From Nocardia beijingensis NBRC 16342 (GTDB lineage Bacteria > Actinomycetota > Actinomycetes > Mycobacteriales > Mycobacteriaceae): 64,000 nt of DNA. Below the pieces are notes generated by a model. The model ran no database searches, was not told the DNA's origin, and worked only from the letters and a program-made list of their open reading frames with translations. The stretch is from contig NZ_BDBC01000015.1 in assembly GCF_001612785.1 (NCBI RefSeq), positions 124,001-188,000 of the forward strand, read 5' to 3'. Position 1 is the first letter of the stretch, and the number at the start of each line of letters is the position of its first letter. A program made the position numbers and the translations under genes. This document shows, piece after piece, positions 29,388 to 37,124 of the stretch.

Positions 29388-29522
29388 ATGTCGGTAATCA
29401 CCGAAGGCGCGGCGCGGATCGCGCGGCATCCGGTTACCAGATGTCTCGCCGCGTGCTTGCTCGCCGCCGCCACCCGAGCCCTACGCTCGAGCACAACGGA
29501 ATCCGGCAACGCATGCGCATAA
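29388..29522 (+). CDS. Possible small protein, 44 aa
   Basis: A short open frame with a consensus ribosome-binding site AGGAGGT at 29377-29383 four bases before ATG 29388. The product begins MSVITEGAARIARHPVTRCL and contains a moderately hydrophobic Ala/Leu/Cys stretch. No family is recognised. It follows the aldolase hairpin by 21 bases. The strong RBS is the only evidence. Confidence 0.35.
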   Translation: MSVITEGAARIARHPVTRCLAACLLAAATRALRSSTTESGNACA

Positions 29523-29574
29523 CGCCATGGGCGAGCATACCCCTGGCACACCGGATTCCGAAACGGAATTCGGT

Positions 29575-29919
29575 TCAGCCGCGCAGCGTGGTGACGGTGA
29601 CCAGCGACGGCTGGATCAATGCCCCGTACACCTCGATCGACACCCCACCGGTGGGAGTTTCGCTGGCCCAACGGGCGTGCTCGGTGATGCCTTCGCCGAG
29701 AAGCGCTTTCGCTCCGGGCGACCAAGCGACGGCCACCTGGCTCAGCGCCGGTCCGAGGTTCAGGTTCGCGATCGCCGCGGATTCACCGTTGTCGAAGTAG
29801 ACCTCCGTGCCACCGGGGAACGGATTCACCGCGACCGCGGAGGCGCTCGCCCCGCCGAACGCGGCGGCGGACCCGCCCGCCACAACCGCTACCAAGACCG
29901 TCATGACCCGTTGACGCAT
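29575..29919 (-). CDS. Small secreted protein of unknown function
   Basis: A 114-aa protein with a clear signal peptide: RQRVMTVLVAVVAGGSAAAF, with probable cleavage after ASASA near residue 28. The mature part of about 85 residues (PFPGGTEVYFDNGESAAIAN and later ITEHARWASETPTGGVSIEV) is probably a small beta-rich extracellular domain seen in actinomycetes, without named function. ATG 29919 is chosen because AAGGAAA lies just upstream and the signal peptide begins there; an upstream in-frame start at 29946 would add nine residues. Confidence 0.65.
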   Translation of the reverse strand: MRQRVMTVLVAVVAGGSAAAFGGASASAVAVNPFPGGTEVYFDNGESAAIANLNLGPALSQVAVAWSPGAKALLGEGITEHARWASETPTGGVSIEVYGALIQPSLVTVTTLRG

Positions 29920-30024
29920 CCGAATTTCCTTTTCGTGTAAGCACACCGGCCGTCCAGCCGGTCATGTCACCTTTGCCGAGCGGACATCGTTCGGCAATTC
30001 GATGTGGTGCTGATCACATGCAGC

Positions 30025-30887
30025 CTACGGTGCGTTCGCGCCGGCCGCGAAGGCACTCGCGTGATCGGTGGCCCATTCGGCGAAAGTCCTTGCCCGGCCG
30101 AGAATTTCCACCACATCCGGGGTGACGATCGCATTGTGTCCGGCGCGCACATATTTCTGCCCGGCAAGCGCACCGTCGGCGAATTCGACGGACATTCCGG
30201 ACGCCAGCATATGTGCCCGCGCTTCGGTTTCGGGAATTCGGTCACGTCCACCGGGTGGCCGGTGACCGTTGCCAGAGTCGCGGCCAGGTCGTGGGTGGTG
30301 AGCAATTCCGGCCCGGTGAGCGTGTGGATCCGGCCCGCGTGCCCGCCGGAGACCAACGCCTCGACGGCGACTCCGGCGACGTCACGGGGATCGACGACAC
30401 CCTGGGCCGCGTCGCCGGTCATATTCGGCACCGGCTGTCCGGCCCGGATCGCGGTGGCCCAGCTAAGGGTATTGGACGCGAAGGAGCTGGGGCGCAGGAT
30501 GGTCCAGTCGACGCCGCTGTCGCGTGCGGCCTGCTCACCGGGCATATGCCAGGTCCCGACGCGGCCGAGACCGGGGTCCCCGGTGCCGATGGCGGAAAGT
30601 TTGACGATTCGACCGACTCCGGCGTCCCGCGCCGTGGCGATCAGCGCCCGATCCAGGTCCGCGTACTCCGGACCGAGCACCCCGACGACGAACGCGGCCT
30701 CCGCACCAGCCATCGCCTTCGCCATGGACGCGACGTCGGTGTAGTCGCCACGCGCCACTTCGACGCCCGCGGGGACGTCGGCCCGGTCCGGGTCGCGGGT
30801 GACGGCACGGATCGCGGTCCCGCGCGAACTCAGTTGCCGGACGATTTCACTGCCGATGGTGCCCGTCGCACCGGTGATCACGATCAT
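30025..30887 (-). pseudogene. NmrA-type NAD(P)-binding protein interrupted by a single-base frameshift
   Basis: An atypical SDR related to NmrA/NAD(P)H azoreductase-like proteins. The N-terminal motif is ITGATGTIGSEIV, followed by AVTRDPDRADVPAGVEVARG and later WTILRPSSFASN. After codons for VDVTEF (about 30240) the frame loses similarity. The neighbouring frame then continues naturally as ARAHMLASGMSVEFADGALA and ends at 30025 with FAAGANAP. Restoring one A in GAATTCCC near 30235-30238 gives a continuous product of about 287 aa. It may be a recent pseudogene or a sequencing error. It starts at ATG 30887 and is divergent from an AraC gene. Confidence 0.82.
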
Positions 30888-30963
30888 GAGGACCACCGTG
30901 CCGGGCGTTCGGGCAGGTCTCTAGGAAATTCCGGCACACCTGCGCGGTGCACGGCTGCCTACA

Positions 30964-31800
30964 GTGGATGCGGTGACCACTCTGTTGCGCCCGCTCGTCC
31001 TGACCGCCGAGTCGGTCGAGACGTCCGAGCCCGCGCCGGAGTCGTTGCGGCCGTGGCTGGCCGAACTCGGCCGCATCCCGACCGTGCTCGAACTGTCCGA
31101 GCCGTTCGCGCACGTGCCGCAGACTGCCACCACGATCGTGCTGCGTACCGAGCGCGTAGCTGCCGGTGACCACCGGGTGGCGCTCGTCGTCGGGCCGCAG
31201 ACCAAGGCGAGCTACTCGCGCGCGAGCAAACCCGCGGGCTGCGTCCGCCTGCGGCTGGCCCCGGGTGCGGCCCCCGCGCTGCTCGGTGTTCCGGCGGCCG
31301 ACCTCACCGATCGCGTGCTGCGCCTGGACCACCTGCCCGGCCCGGTCGCGCACCTGGCCGCCGAGCTGAGCGAACTCGACCACGGCGAGGTCGTGTCATA
31401 CCTGGAGAACGAACTGCCCCGGCGTATACCCGACGATCCGGCCCAGAACGCCCGCCGTGAACTGCTCACCACGGCCGTAGCCGCCATCGCCGCCGACCAC
31501 CCGCTTTCGGTCTCCGAGTTGGCCACGCGCCTCTCCGTCAGCGAACGCCAACTCCGCAATCTGTTCGCCAGTGGCATCGGCGTCTCCCCTAAGCACTTCG
31601 CACGCATCAACCGCGTTCGGGAGGTCCTGTCGCGAACTGACGACACACCATTGGCCGATATCGCCACAGGGACGGGGTATTACGACCAGTCGCATATGAC
31701 TGCCGATTTCCGCAGCTTGATGGGTGTACCGCCGACTTCATACATTCGAGGCCGGGTCCCCGCCCCTTCCCCTTGCCGCCCACTCACCCGTCTCCGCTGA
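30964..31800 (+). CDS. AraC family transcriptional regulator
   Basis: A 278-aa regulator. The C-terminal AraC DNA-binding domain (about 165-265) contains the two HTH units: LSVSELATRLSVSERQLRNL and DIATGTGYYDQSHMTADFRS, with VSPKHFARINRVREVL between. The N-terminal 150 residues resemble the DUF6597-type domain found in many actinobacterial AraC proteins. The start is GTG/ATG at 30964, 76 bases from the divergent NmrA-type gene, which is its probable target. The last residues overlap the 3' end of the convergent small gene by 17 bases. Confidence 0.85.
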   Translation: MDAVTTLLRPLVLTAESVETSEPAPESLRPWLAELGRIPTVLELSEPFAHVPQTATTIVLRTERVAAGDHRVALVVGPQTKASYSRASKPAGCVRLRLAPGAAPALLGVPAADLTDRVLRLDHLPGPVAHLAAELSELDHGEVVSYLENELPRRIPDDPAQNARRELLTTAVAAIAADHPLSVSELATRLSVSERQLRNLFASGIGVSPKHFARINRVREVLSRTDDTPLADIATGTGYYDQSHMTADFRSLMGVPPTSYIRGRVPAPSPCRPLTRLR

Positions 31801-32053
31801 TCGGACCATCGGCCGTTCTCCCGTGGTGTCGTGACAGACCCTCGCAATACAAGCGTTCGCAAGGGAGGCGCGGCAGGCCCTCCGCGCCGTTCGGGAGGAC
31901 TTCTACCGCGTCGGGGTAATGAGCATGCCGCCATTCGCGCGCGAACGTCATCGCCGCCGTGACGCATGCGGCGAAATCCATGCGCAGTCCGTGCAGGAAC
32001 ACACTCACGTGGACGTCGTCCGAGGGATTGGTGCAGGAATCGCCGCACATCAC
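31784..32053 (-). CDS. Hypothetical protein, third gene of an unknown cassette
   Basis: An 89-aa protein of no recognised family. It is Cys- and His-containing: CGDSCTNPSDDVHVSVFLHG, then EWRHAHYPDAVEVLP and LPCERLYCEG. The four cysteines could bind a metal. Start GTG 32053 overlaps the TGA of the preceding gene (GTGA); an ATG follows one codon later. That overlap, and the overlap between genes 1 and 2, argue that all three frames are truly translated. Confidence 0.55.
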   Translation of the reverse strand: MMCGDSCTNPSDDVHVSVFLHGLRMDFAACVTAAMTFAREWRHAHYPDAVEVLPNGAEGLPRLPCERLYCEGLSRHHGRTADGPISGDG

Positions 32054-32310
32054 GCACCTGATCCCAGTGTGGGTATCTCGAGATCGCCTGCGGTTTCAGT
32101 GCGACGGAAGTAGCGGTAGTCCTCGCGGCTGACTATCACCGCCGCGACGAGCGTCGCGCACGCTGAGTAGTCGCAGTCGCAGTGCATTTCGAGCGCCTTG
32201 GCGGCATTCGCGGGACTGGATACCGGCCAGTGCGGGTTGTCATGTGCTCGCCGGGACCGCAACTCCCCGACGCGTCGGAGCCGCCGAGCGCGAGAGCCGT
32301 CATCCGACAT
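32050..32310 (-). CDS. Hypothetical protein, second gene of an unknown cassette
   Basis: An 86-aa protein with no recognised family. An Arg-rich N-terminus (SRARRLRRVGELRSRRAHD) precedes a Cys-rich middle, MHCDCDYSACATLVAAVIVS, and then REDYRYFRRTETAGDLEIP. ATG 32310 lies inside the end of the upstream gene (11-base overlap), and the stop overlaps the next start. The open frame extends further upstream, but that part is the antisense/shift shadow of gene 1. Confidence 0.55.
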   Translation of the reverse strand: MSDDGSRARRLRRVGELRSRRAHDNPHWPVSSPANAAKALEMHCDCDYSACATLVAAVIVSREDYRYFRRTETAGDLEIPTLGSGA

Positions 32311-32788
32311 GAGTTGTGCCCGTCCTGCGCCGAGTACGCGGCATCTGATCCGCCCATGCCCGCACGCCCTCGACCACCAACTGGCCCGACGGACGGAAGG
32401 CATTGCGCGGCGGCACGATCCAGTGCCGGATCGCTCCCACCGCAGCGGTGGGCGAAGGCAGCGCGATCGTCGCTCCTGACCGCGCGACCGCCACGTCCAG
32501 CCGGAACAATTCCGCGAACAATCGCACGTCATCAGGCAGGTCGGGCTGAATGAGGAAGGTCCAGCGCCCCGAACGAGGATGTCCCACGATCGGGCCGAGA
32601 GGGACGCCCCGGCTCTGCATATGCGCCTTGACCGCCTGCCCGAGCCGAGTGGGCATCGTCATCGCCCACACCGACCCGGCCCGCAACACGATCCGCCCGA
32701 GTTCCGGCGGATCCACCACAGCGGGGAGCCCGCACTCCCGCCGATAGAACAGGCACCGCGATCGTGGTGTATCTCCAAGCGCTTCCAT
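32300..32788 (-). CDS. Hypothetical protein, first gene of an unknown cassette
   Basis: A roughly 162-aa protein. I recognise it as the kind of conserved hypothetical found repeatedly in Nocardia and streptomycetes but know no function. Features: GRIVLRAGSVWAMTMPTRLG, VGHPRSGRWTFLIQPDLPDD, LFRLDVAVARSGATIALPSP and the end motif RPSGQLVVEGVRAW. ATG 32788 is preferred because AGAGG lies 7 bases ahead; ATG 32794 is possible. The cassette is divergent from the XRE-DUF5753 gene across a 280-bp gap. Confidence 0.55.
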   Translation of the reverse strand: MEALGDTPRSRCLFYRRECGLPAVVDPPELGRIVLRAGSVWAMTMPTRLGQAVKAHMQSRGVPLGPIVGHPRSGRWTFLIQPDLPDDVRLFAELFRLDVAVARSGATIALPSPTAAVGAIRHWIVPPRNAFRPSGQLVVEGVRAWADQMPRTRRRTGTTHVG

Positions 32789-33068
32789 CCGCATCCTCTC
32801 TCGCACATCGAGACCCGGCTGACGAGTGCCCGACTCTGCCGACGAGCGAATGCCGCCATCGCTTCGGGCATACGCGCAGCACAGCAGCCCCGCCATCTGT
32901 TTGGGTGATCCAGCGGATGAATCGCGAAAACCCGATCATTTTCCCAGGTGACCACCCATACTTGCTGTTCGGTGGCACCCGTGGCGCGGTAGCAGCGTCA
33001 TCCACAGCTCGGGGGTGGGGCCACCCACGAATGCAGTGCTTGCCATCTACCAGAAGGGGAAAGTAACA

Positions 33069-33995
33069 GTGGTCAAGCCGCTTACCAGGGGGAATTCGCA
33101 GCGCAGCGCCATTTCGTCGCCATCCATGGCACGCACCCCAGGCGTACCGCATCGGCAGCTGGGCCGTGTCCTCCGCGCGATGCGCCTCGAATCCGGCCTG
33201 TCGATCCTGATGGCTGCGAAGGCGATCGGTCGTGGTTCCGGTACGGTGCAACGGCTCGAGACGGGCCACGCGAACAAAATCTCCGACTCGGATATCGACA
33301 ACTTGTGTCGGCTGTATCGACAGCCTGAACGTGCGAGCGAGTTGAAAGCTCTTGCTGCTCAGCGTATGGAGCAGAGTTGGTGGGACGAGTACACCGATCA
33401 AGTCGCACCCAGTTTCGGGGTTTACCTCGGGCTGGAGTCTGCGGCCGAAGCGGTGACCATCTACCGACCGGACATTGTGTCCGGCCTGTTCCAGACTCGC
33501 GAATATGCCGAGGCATTGGACAGGTTGTACTTTGTAGAAGACTTGCCCGAGGAGCGTGAGCGGCGTCTGCGCGTCCGACGCGAACGCCAGAACCTCATAC
33601 TGCGCACAGTCTCGCCTCTCCAGGTCGACCTCGTGATCGATGAAGGGGTCCTTCGGCGAGTGGTCCACGGACCGCGGGTGATGGCGAGACTGTGTCGCCA
33701 CCTCGCCGACCTGCCGCCGAACGTGTCGGTGAGAGTGCTGCCTGACACCGCAGGCTATCCAGTGGGTACGACGGCTGGGCCGTTCACCATTCTTGATTTC
33801 GGCACCGACAGCGCAGGCAATGCTCTGGAGCCACCTGTCGTATATATCGAGAGTTTCGCGGGCAGTATTCATCTCGAACGCCCGGATAGCGTGCGGCGCT
33901 ATCGCAATGCGTTCCACAAGATTCAGCGAGTAGCGTTGGATCGAACTGAGAGCAAACGCCTGCTGCGGCGGGTGGCAAAGGAGTATGCACCATGA
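33069..33995 (+). CDS. XRE-family regulator with DUF5753 domain
   Basis: A 308-aa DNA-binding protein of the WhiJ-like class. The helix-turn-helix is at about residues 29-85 (HRQLGRVLRAMRLESGLSIL, then GSGTVQRLETGHANKISDSD); the DUF5753 domain runs from about 95 to 290 (FGVYLGLESAAEAVTIYRPD, VVYIESFAGSIHLERPDSVR). GTG 33069 follows AGAAGGGG by 8 bases. The next gene, a DUF397 protein, starts inside its stop codon; such pairs in streptomycetes modulate development and may behave like antitoxin/partner modules. Confidence 0.87.
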   Translation: MVKPLTRGNSQRSAISSPSMARTPGVPHRQLGRVLRAMRLESGLSILMAAKAIGRGSGTVQRLETGHANKISDSDIDNLCRLYRQPERASELKALAAQRMEQSWWDEYTDQVAPSFGVYLGLESAAEAVTIYRPDIVSGLFQTREYAEALDRLYFVEDLPEERERRLRVRRERQNLILRTVSPLQVDLVIDEGVLRRVVHGPRVMARLCRHLADLPPNVSVRVLPDTAGYPVGTTAGPFTILDFGTDSAGNALEPPVVYIESFAGSIHLERPDSVRRYRNAFHKIQRVALDRTESKRLLRRVAKEYAP

Positions 33996-34198
33996 GCATG
34001 GACCTATCCGGGGCGCGCTGGTTCAAGAGCAGCCACAGCGGCGGCAAGGACGATTGTGTAGAAGCCGCGCACCTGGAAGACGGCATGGTCGGCGTGCGCG
34101 ACTCCAAGAACCCGTCCGGAGGAACGCTGGTGTTCTCCCCTGACGCATGGGACTCCTTCACCGCGTACGTGCTCAACAACGAGTACGCCCGGTCGTAG
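33992..34198 (+). CDS. DUF397 domain protein
   Basis: A 68-aa protein that is the standard partner of XRE-DUF5753 regulators. Typical residues: ARWFKSSHSGGKDDCVEAAH, VGVRDSKNPSGGTLVFSPDA and WDSFTAYV. It starts by ATGA overlap with the regulator. The likely role is to bind and modulate that regulator. A hairpin follows the stop closely. Confidence 0.9.
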   Translation: MSMDLSGARWFKSSHSGGKDDCVEAAHLEDGMVGVRDSKNPSGGTLVFSPDAWDSFTAYVLNNEYARS

Positions 34199-34203
34199 TC
34201 CAA

Positions 34204-34240
34204 AGCTCGCTGCGGCGGGAATAGTCCCTCGCAGCGAGCT
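34204..34240 (+). terminator. Terminator of the XRE/DUF397 pair
   Basis: Stem AGCTCGCTGCG (34204-34214) / CGCAGCGAGCT (34230-34240), with further pairing GGGA/TCCC inside, starting 6 bases after the DUF397 stop. Confidence 0.75.
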
Positions 34241-34298
34241 TCGTCGTACTGTCGCAACACCAAGTGCCCGATGCGTCTCGACTAGATCAAGGTCATAG

Positions 34299-34772
34299 AT
34301 GAGCAGGCGACGCGACTACTACCGAGATCCCCATGCCCCGAGGGCCAACAGCTTGGTTCCCGGCGGCTCCGCTCTGATTGTCGACCCCACCGGCGCGATC
34401 CTCATGCAGCGCCGAGCCGACTCGGGCAACTGGTCCCTGCCGGGCGGCACCATGGAGATCGGCGAGACGCTCGAGCAGTGCGTGGTCCGCGAAACGAAAG
34501 AAGAGACCGGGCTAGATATCGAAATCACCGGTCTCCTCGGCATCTACACCGATCCGGAGCACGTCATCGCCTACTCCGATGGCGAGGTGCGCCAGGAGTT
34601 CAACGTCACCTACTACGCCCAGGTGATCGGCGGCCACTTGACGGTCAGCGACGAATCCACCGACGTTCGCTTTCTCCGACCGGAACAGCTCCCACACGAA
34701 CCGATTCACGAAACCGTCCGTCTTCGGTTGCGGCACCACAGTGAAGGACGCACACAGCCGTATCTGGGTTGA
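34299..34772 (+). CDS. Nudix hydrolase
   Basis: A 157-aa hydrolase of nucleoside-diphosphate-linked compounds. The Nudix box reads [20 protein letters not shown] followed by TGL, fitting Gx5Ex7REUxEExGU with Thr at the hydrophobic position. The N-terminus ([20 protein letters not shown]) and [20 protein letters not shown] resemble the MutT-like group active on NTPs or ADP-sugars. Substrate not determinable. It stands alone, about 100 bases after the DUF397 gene. Confidence 0.9.
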   Translation: MSRRRDYYRDPHAPRANSLVPGGSALIVDPTGAILMQRRADSGNWSLPGGTMEIGETLEQCVVRETKEETGLDIEITGLLGIYTDPEHVIAYSDGEVRQEFNVTYYAQVIGGHLTVSDESTDVRFLRPEQLPHEPIHETVRLRLRHHSEGRTQPYLG

Positions 34773-34870
34773 GCACAACCGCCTGCGCCAGCGTCGGGGA
34801 ACCGGAACCTGAAGACCACGCGAGCCATGTCAGCAGACCCTGCTGTCCCCCGTGACCAGGCGCAGTTCCA

Positions 34871-34910
34871 TGTCAGCGACCGTGTCAGCTTGCTGTCAGG
34901 GCGGCGTCAG
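34871..34910 (+). promoter_or_regulatory. Four phased GTCAG direct repeats, SARP-type
   Basis: GTCAG pentamers within [TC]GTCAG occur at 34871, 34883, 34894 and 34905, spaced 12, 11 and 11 bases, i.e. one helical turn apart. A further TGTCAG lies at 34828. The array ends 24 bases before the hydrolase start. Direct repeats with 11-base spacing are the mode of SARP (BTAD) activators, and GTCAGSS is a reported SARP heptamer. Confidence 0.6.
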
Positions 34911-34933
34911 GCCAGGCGCCGAGAGTGGTTGGC

Positions 34934-35761
34934 ATGACGAAGAACAGCAACTCATCCACCGCTGCGAAGTGGACCGGGATGGTGTCGGTCGATGATACGG
35001 CGCTGGCCGTCACCGACACCGGCGGTTCCGGTATCCCGGTGGTCTACTGCAACGGCCAGTTCGCCACGCAGGGGTACTGGCGGCGGGTGATCGCCGATCT
35101 CGGCCCTGAATACCGGCACATCACCTTCGATGAGCGGGCTCGCGGCAAGTCGCGGCGTTCGGCGGACTATTCCTTCGAGGCCGCGATACGGGATGTCGAC
35201 GCCGTCCTGGCCGCCAGAGAAGTGGACCGGGCGCTGCTGGTCGGCTGGTCCTACGGGGCGGTCGTCGCGGCGCACTGGGCCGGCCGGAATCCGGAGCGCG
35301 CCGTGGGCGCGGTGCTGGTCGACGGCGCGTTCCCGTACGACTGGCTCGACGAGGCCATGGAGCAGCGGATCCGCAAACTGTTCAAGCGGCTGAACTTGTT
35401 CATGCCGCTGCTGCGCCCCACCGGTCTGACCCCGCGGATGAACGCCGCGCAGATGGCCGAAAGCAATATCGAACTCGGCAAGCTGTCCCGCGAGCGCGAG
35501 CTGGGTCCCGTGCTGGACGACATCAGCGTGCCGGTGCGGTATGTGGTTGCTTCGGGGACGTCGTTCGGAAGCAAGGGCGATGAGCAAGAGCGAATCCGCA
35601 CCAGCCTCGACGCGGTGTGCACCCGCAATCCGAATATTCGGGTCAGCGCGAAAGTCGCCAGCAATCACGGCGCGATTCTGCGCAAGGACTTCCGCGTCAT
35701 CACCCAGGCCGTCCGCGAGATCGCGGCGGCCAACGACGAGCAGGGTTCGCCCAGCCGCTGA
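34934..35761 (+). CDS. Alpha/beta hydrolase
   Basis: A 275-aa hydrolase. The oxyanion strand VVYCNGQFATQGYWRRVI is followed by FDERARGKSRRS, the nucleophile elbow GWSYGAVVAAHW (GxSxG) and a C-terminal catalytic histidine in SNHGAILRKDF. No signal peptide was seen. Substrate unknown; in actinobacteria relatives are often encoded with BTAD-type regulators, consistent with the phased repeats immediately upstream. ATG 34934 is preferred over GTG 34925. Confidence 0.87.
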   Translation: MTKNSNSSTAAKWTGMVSVDDTALAVTDTGGSGIPVVYCNGQFATQGYWRRVIADLGPEYRHITFDERARGKSRRSADYSFEAAIRDVDAVLAAREVDRALLVGWSYGAVVAAHWAGRNPERAVGAVLVDGAFPYDWLDEAMEQRIRKLFKRLNLFMPLLRPTGLTPRMNAAQMAESNIELGKLSRERELGPVLDDISVPVRYVVASGTSFGSKGDEQERIRTSLDAVCTRNPNIRVSAKVASNHGAILRKDFRVITQAVREIAAANDEQGSPSR

Positions 35762-35877
35762 CCGACGCGCGTCAGTCCACATCCACGATCTGCCCTCGGC
35801 ACTCTCACCATCCCGGCCAGGTTTCGCCAGCCGGACATCCGATCGCGTTTCGACCAAACACAGAAGGAGACACCACC

Positions 35878-36285
35878 ATGTCCATCACCCTCACCGACCA
35901 GGACAAGGCCACCGTCCGGACCGCCGCCTACGGCGCTGTCTCGCTGATGGCCGCCGCCGACGCCACCGGCTCGCCCCACAAGGCCGCCACTCACGGCACC
36001 ATCGCCCTGTCGTCGGCGACCGGCCTGATCGGGCACGTACTCGCCGCGAAGTCCAAGGACATCACGTTGAACGGCAAGAACGTCGCCGAACTCGCCGACC
36101 ACGTGCTGCCCGCGCTCACCGCGGCCATGCACCTGCTCCAACAGCGGGATCCGGCCGAGGCCGACAACTTCCGCAGCACCGTCCTCGTCGCCGTCGACGC
36201 GGCCGCCGGAACCCGCAAGGGCGCGCCGAGCCCGGTCCTGGCCGAAATGGCCCGCAAGATCACCGCGGCCATCGACGCCGCCTGA
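35878..36285 (+). CDS. Hypothetical protein, Ala-rich helical
   Basis: A 135-aa protein of unknown function. It appears all-helical: SITLTDQDKATVRTAAYGAV, then ADATGSPHKAATHGTIALSS and a charged C-terminus with PVLAEMARKITAAIDAA. No signal peptide, transmembrane segment or catalytic motif was recognised. ATG 35878 follows AAGGAGA by 6 bases. It is 116 bases after the hydrolase gene and followed by a strong hairpin, so it may be the second gene of that unit. Confidence 0.65.
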   Translation: MSITLTDQDKATVRTAAYGAVSLMAAADATGSPHKAATHGTIALSSATGLIGHVLAAKSKDITLNGKNVAELADHVLPALTAAMHLLQQRDPAEADNFRSTVLVAVDAAAGTRKGAPSPVLAEMARKITAAIDAA

Positions 36286-36312
36286 CCGGATGCCGACCGC
36301 ACCGCCACAAGC

Positions 36313-36344
36313 TGTCACGAGGTCCTCCCTCGGACCTCGTGACA
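36313..36344. terminator. Hairpin between hypothetical and acyltransferase genes
   Basis: A perfect 13-bp stem, TGTCACGAGGTCC (36313-36325) / GGACCTCGTGACA (36332-36344), in a convergent gap. Confidence 0.78.
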
Positions 36345-36369
36345 CGGCGGCGTGGCAGGTGCGGCGACA

Positions 36370-37116
36370 TCACCCCGCCTTCGCCCGCCGCCGCCGCTCC
36401 ATCTCCTCGCGTTCCAGCACAGCCGCCTCCGCGAGGGTCGGCGCGGTTCCACCGAGCCGCGCGGGAACCCAACGGGCGCCTTTCACCATCGGGTAGTCGC
36501 GTTGGGCGCGTTCCAGAAGTTCGCTCATTCGGGTTCGCAGGGTGGCGGTGAGTTCTTCAGCCGGTTCGTCGGGTGGGATCGGTGCGCCGATACGGATATT
36601 GATCGGGAAATTGTGCCGACCCAACTGCTTGGGGATGTCCTTGGTCCAGATCCGGTGCGCGCCCCAGATGATCATGGGAACGATCGGGACATCGGCTTCG
36701 ACCGCCATGCGCGCCGCGCCGGACTTGAATTCCTTGAGTTCGAAGCTGCGGCTGATCGTCGCCTCGGGATAGACCACGACCACCTCGCCCGCACGCAAGG
36801 CGGTCACCGCGCGGGCGTAGGACTCCGCACCCGCCGTGCGGTCGACGCCGATCGCCTTGCAGTGCTTCATGAGAAAGCCGACGATGCCGTGCTCGAGTTC
36901 CGCCTTCATCATGTACCGGACATTGCGGCCGGACTTGCGCCCGACCAGCCCGACTTCCATGAAATCCAGATAGGCCGTGTGATTGACGGCCAGCACCGCA
37001 CCGCCGGAACGCGGAATGTGCTCTTGGCCTTCGATATCGACGCGCAGGCCCTGCGCGAAGAAGATGGCGCGGACCAAGCCGGCGAGAATATCGTAGACCG
37101 GTTCTCGCGCCATCAC
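36370..37116 (-). CDS. PlsC-type 1-acyl-glycerol-3-phosphate acyltransferase, copy 1
   Basis: A membrane-associated lysophosphatidate acyltransferase-like enzyme of 248 aa. Motif I is AVNHTAYLDFMEVG (HxxxxD), motif III lies in VVVYPEATISRSFELKEFKS, and motif IV in VPIVPMIIWGAHRIW. It is downstream of a close paralogue with 8 bases between them, forming a two-gene unit. In M. tuberculosis the corresponding Rv3814c-Rv3816c locus has three copies. Substrate preference cannot be assigned. Confidence 0.88.
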   Translation of the reverse strand: MMAREPVYDILAGLVRAIFFAQGLRVDIEGQEHIPRSGGAVLAVNHTAYLDFMEVGLVGRKSGRNVRYMMKAELEHGIVGFLMKHCKAIGVDRTAGAESYARAVTALRAGEVVVVYPEATISRSFELKEFKSGAARMAVEADVPIVPMIIWGAHRIWTKDIPKQLGRHNFPINIRIGAPIPPDEPAEELTATLRTRMSELLERAQRDYPMVKGARWVPARLGGTAPTLAEAAVLEREEMERRRRAKAG

Positions 37117-37124
37117 ACCTCCAG

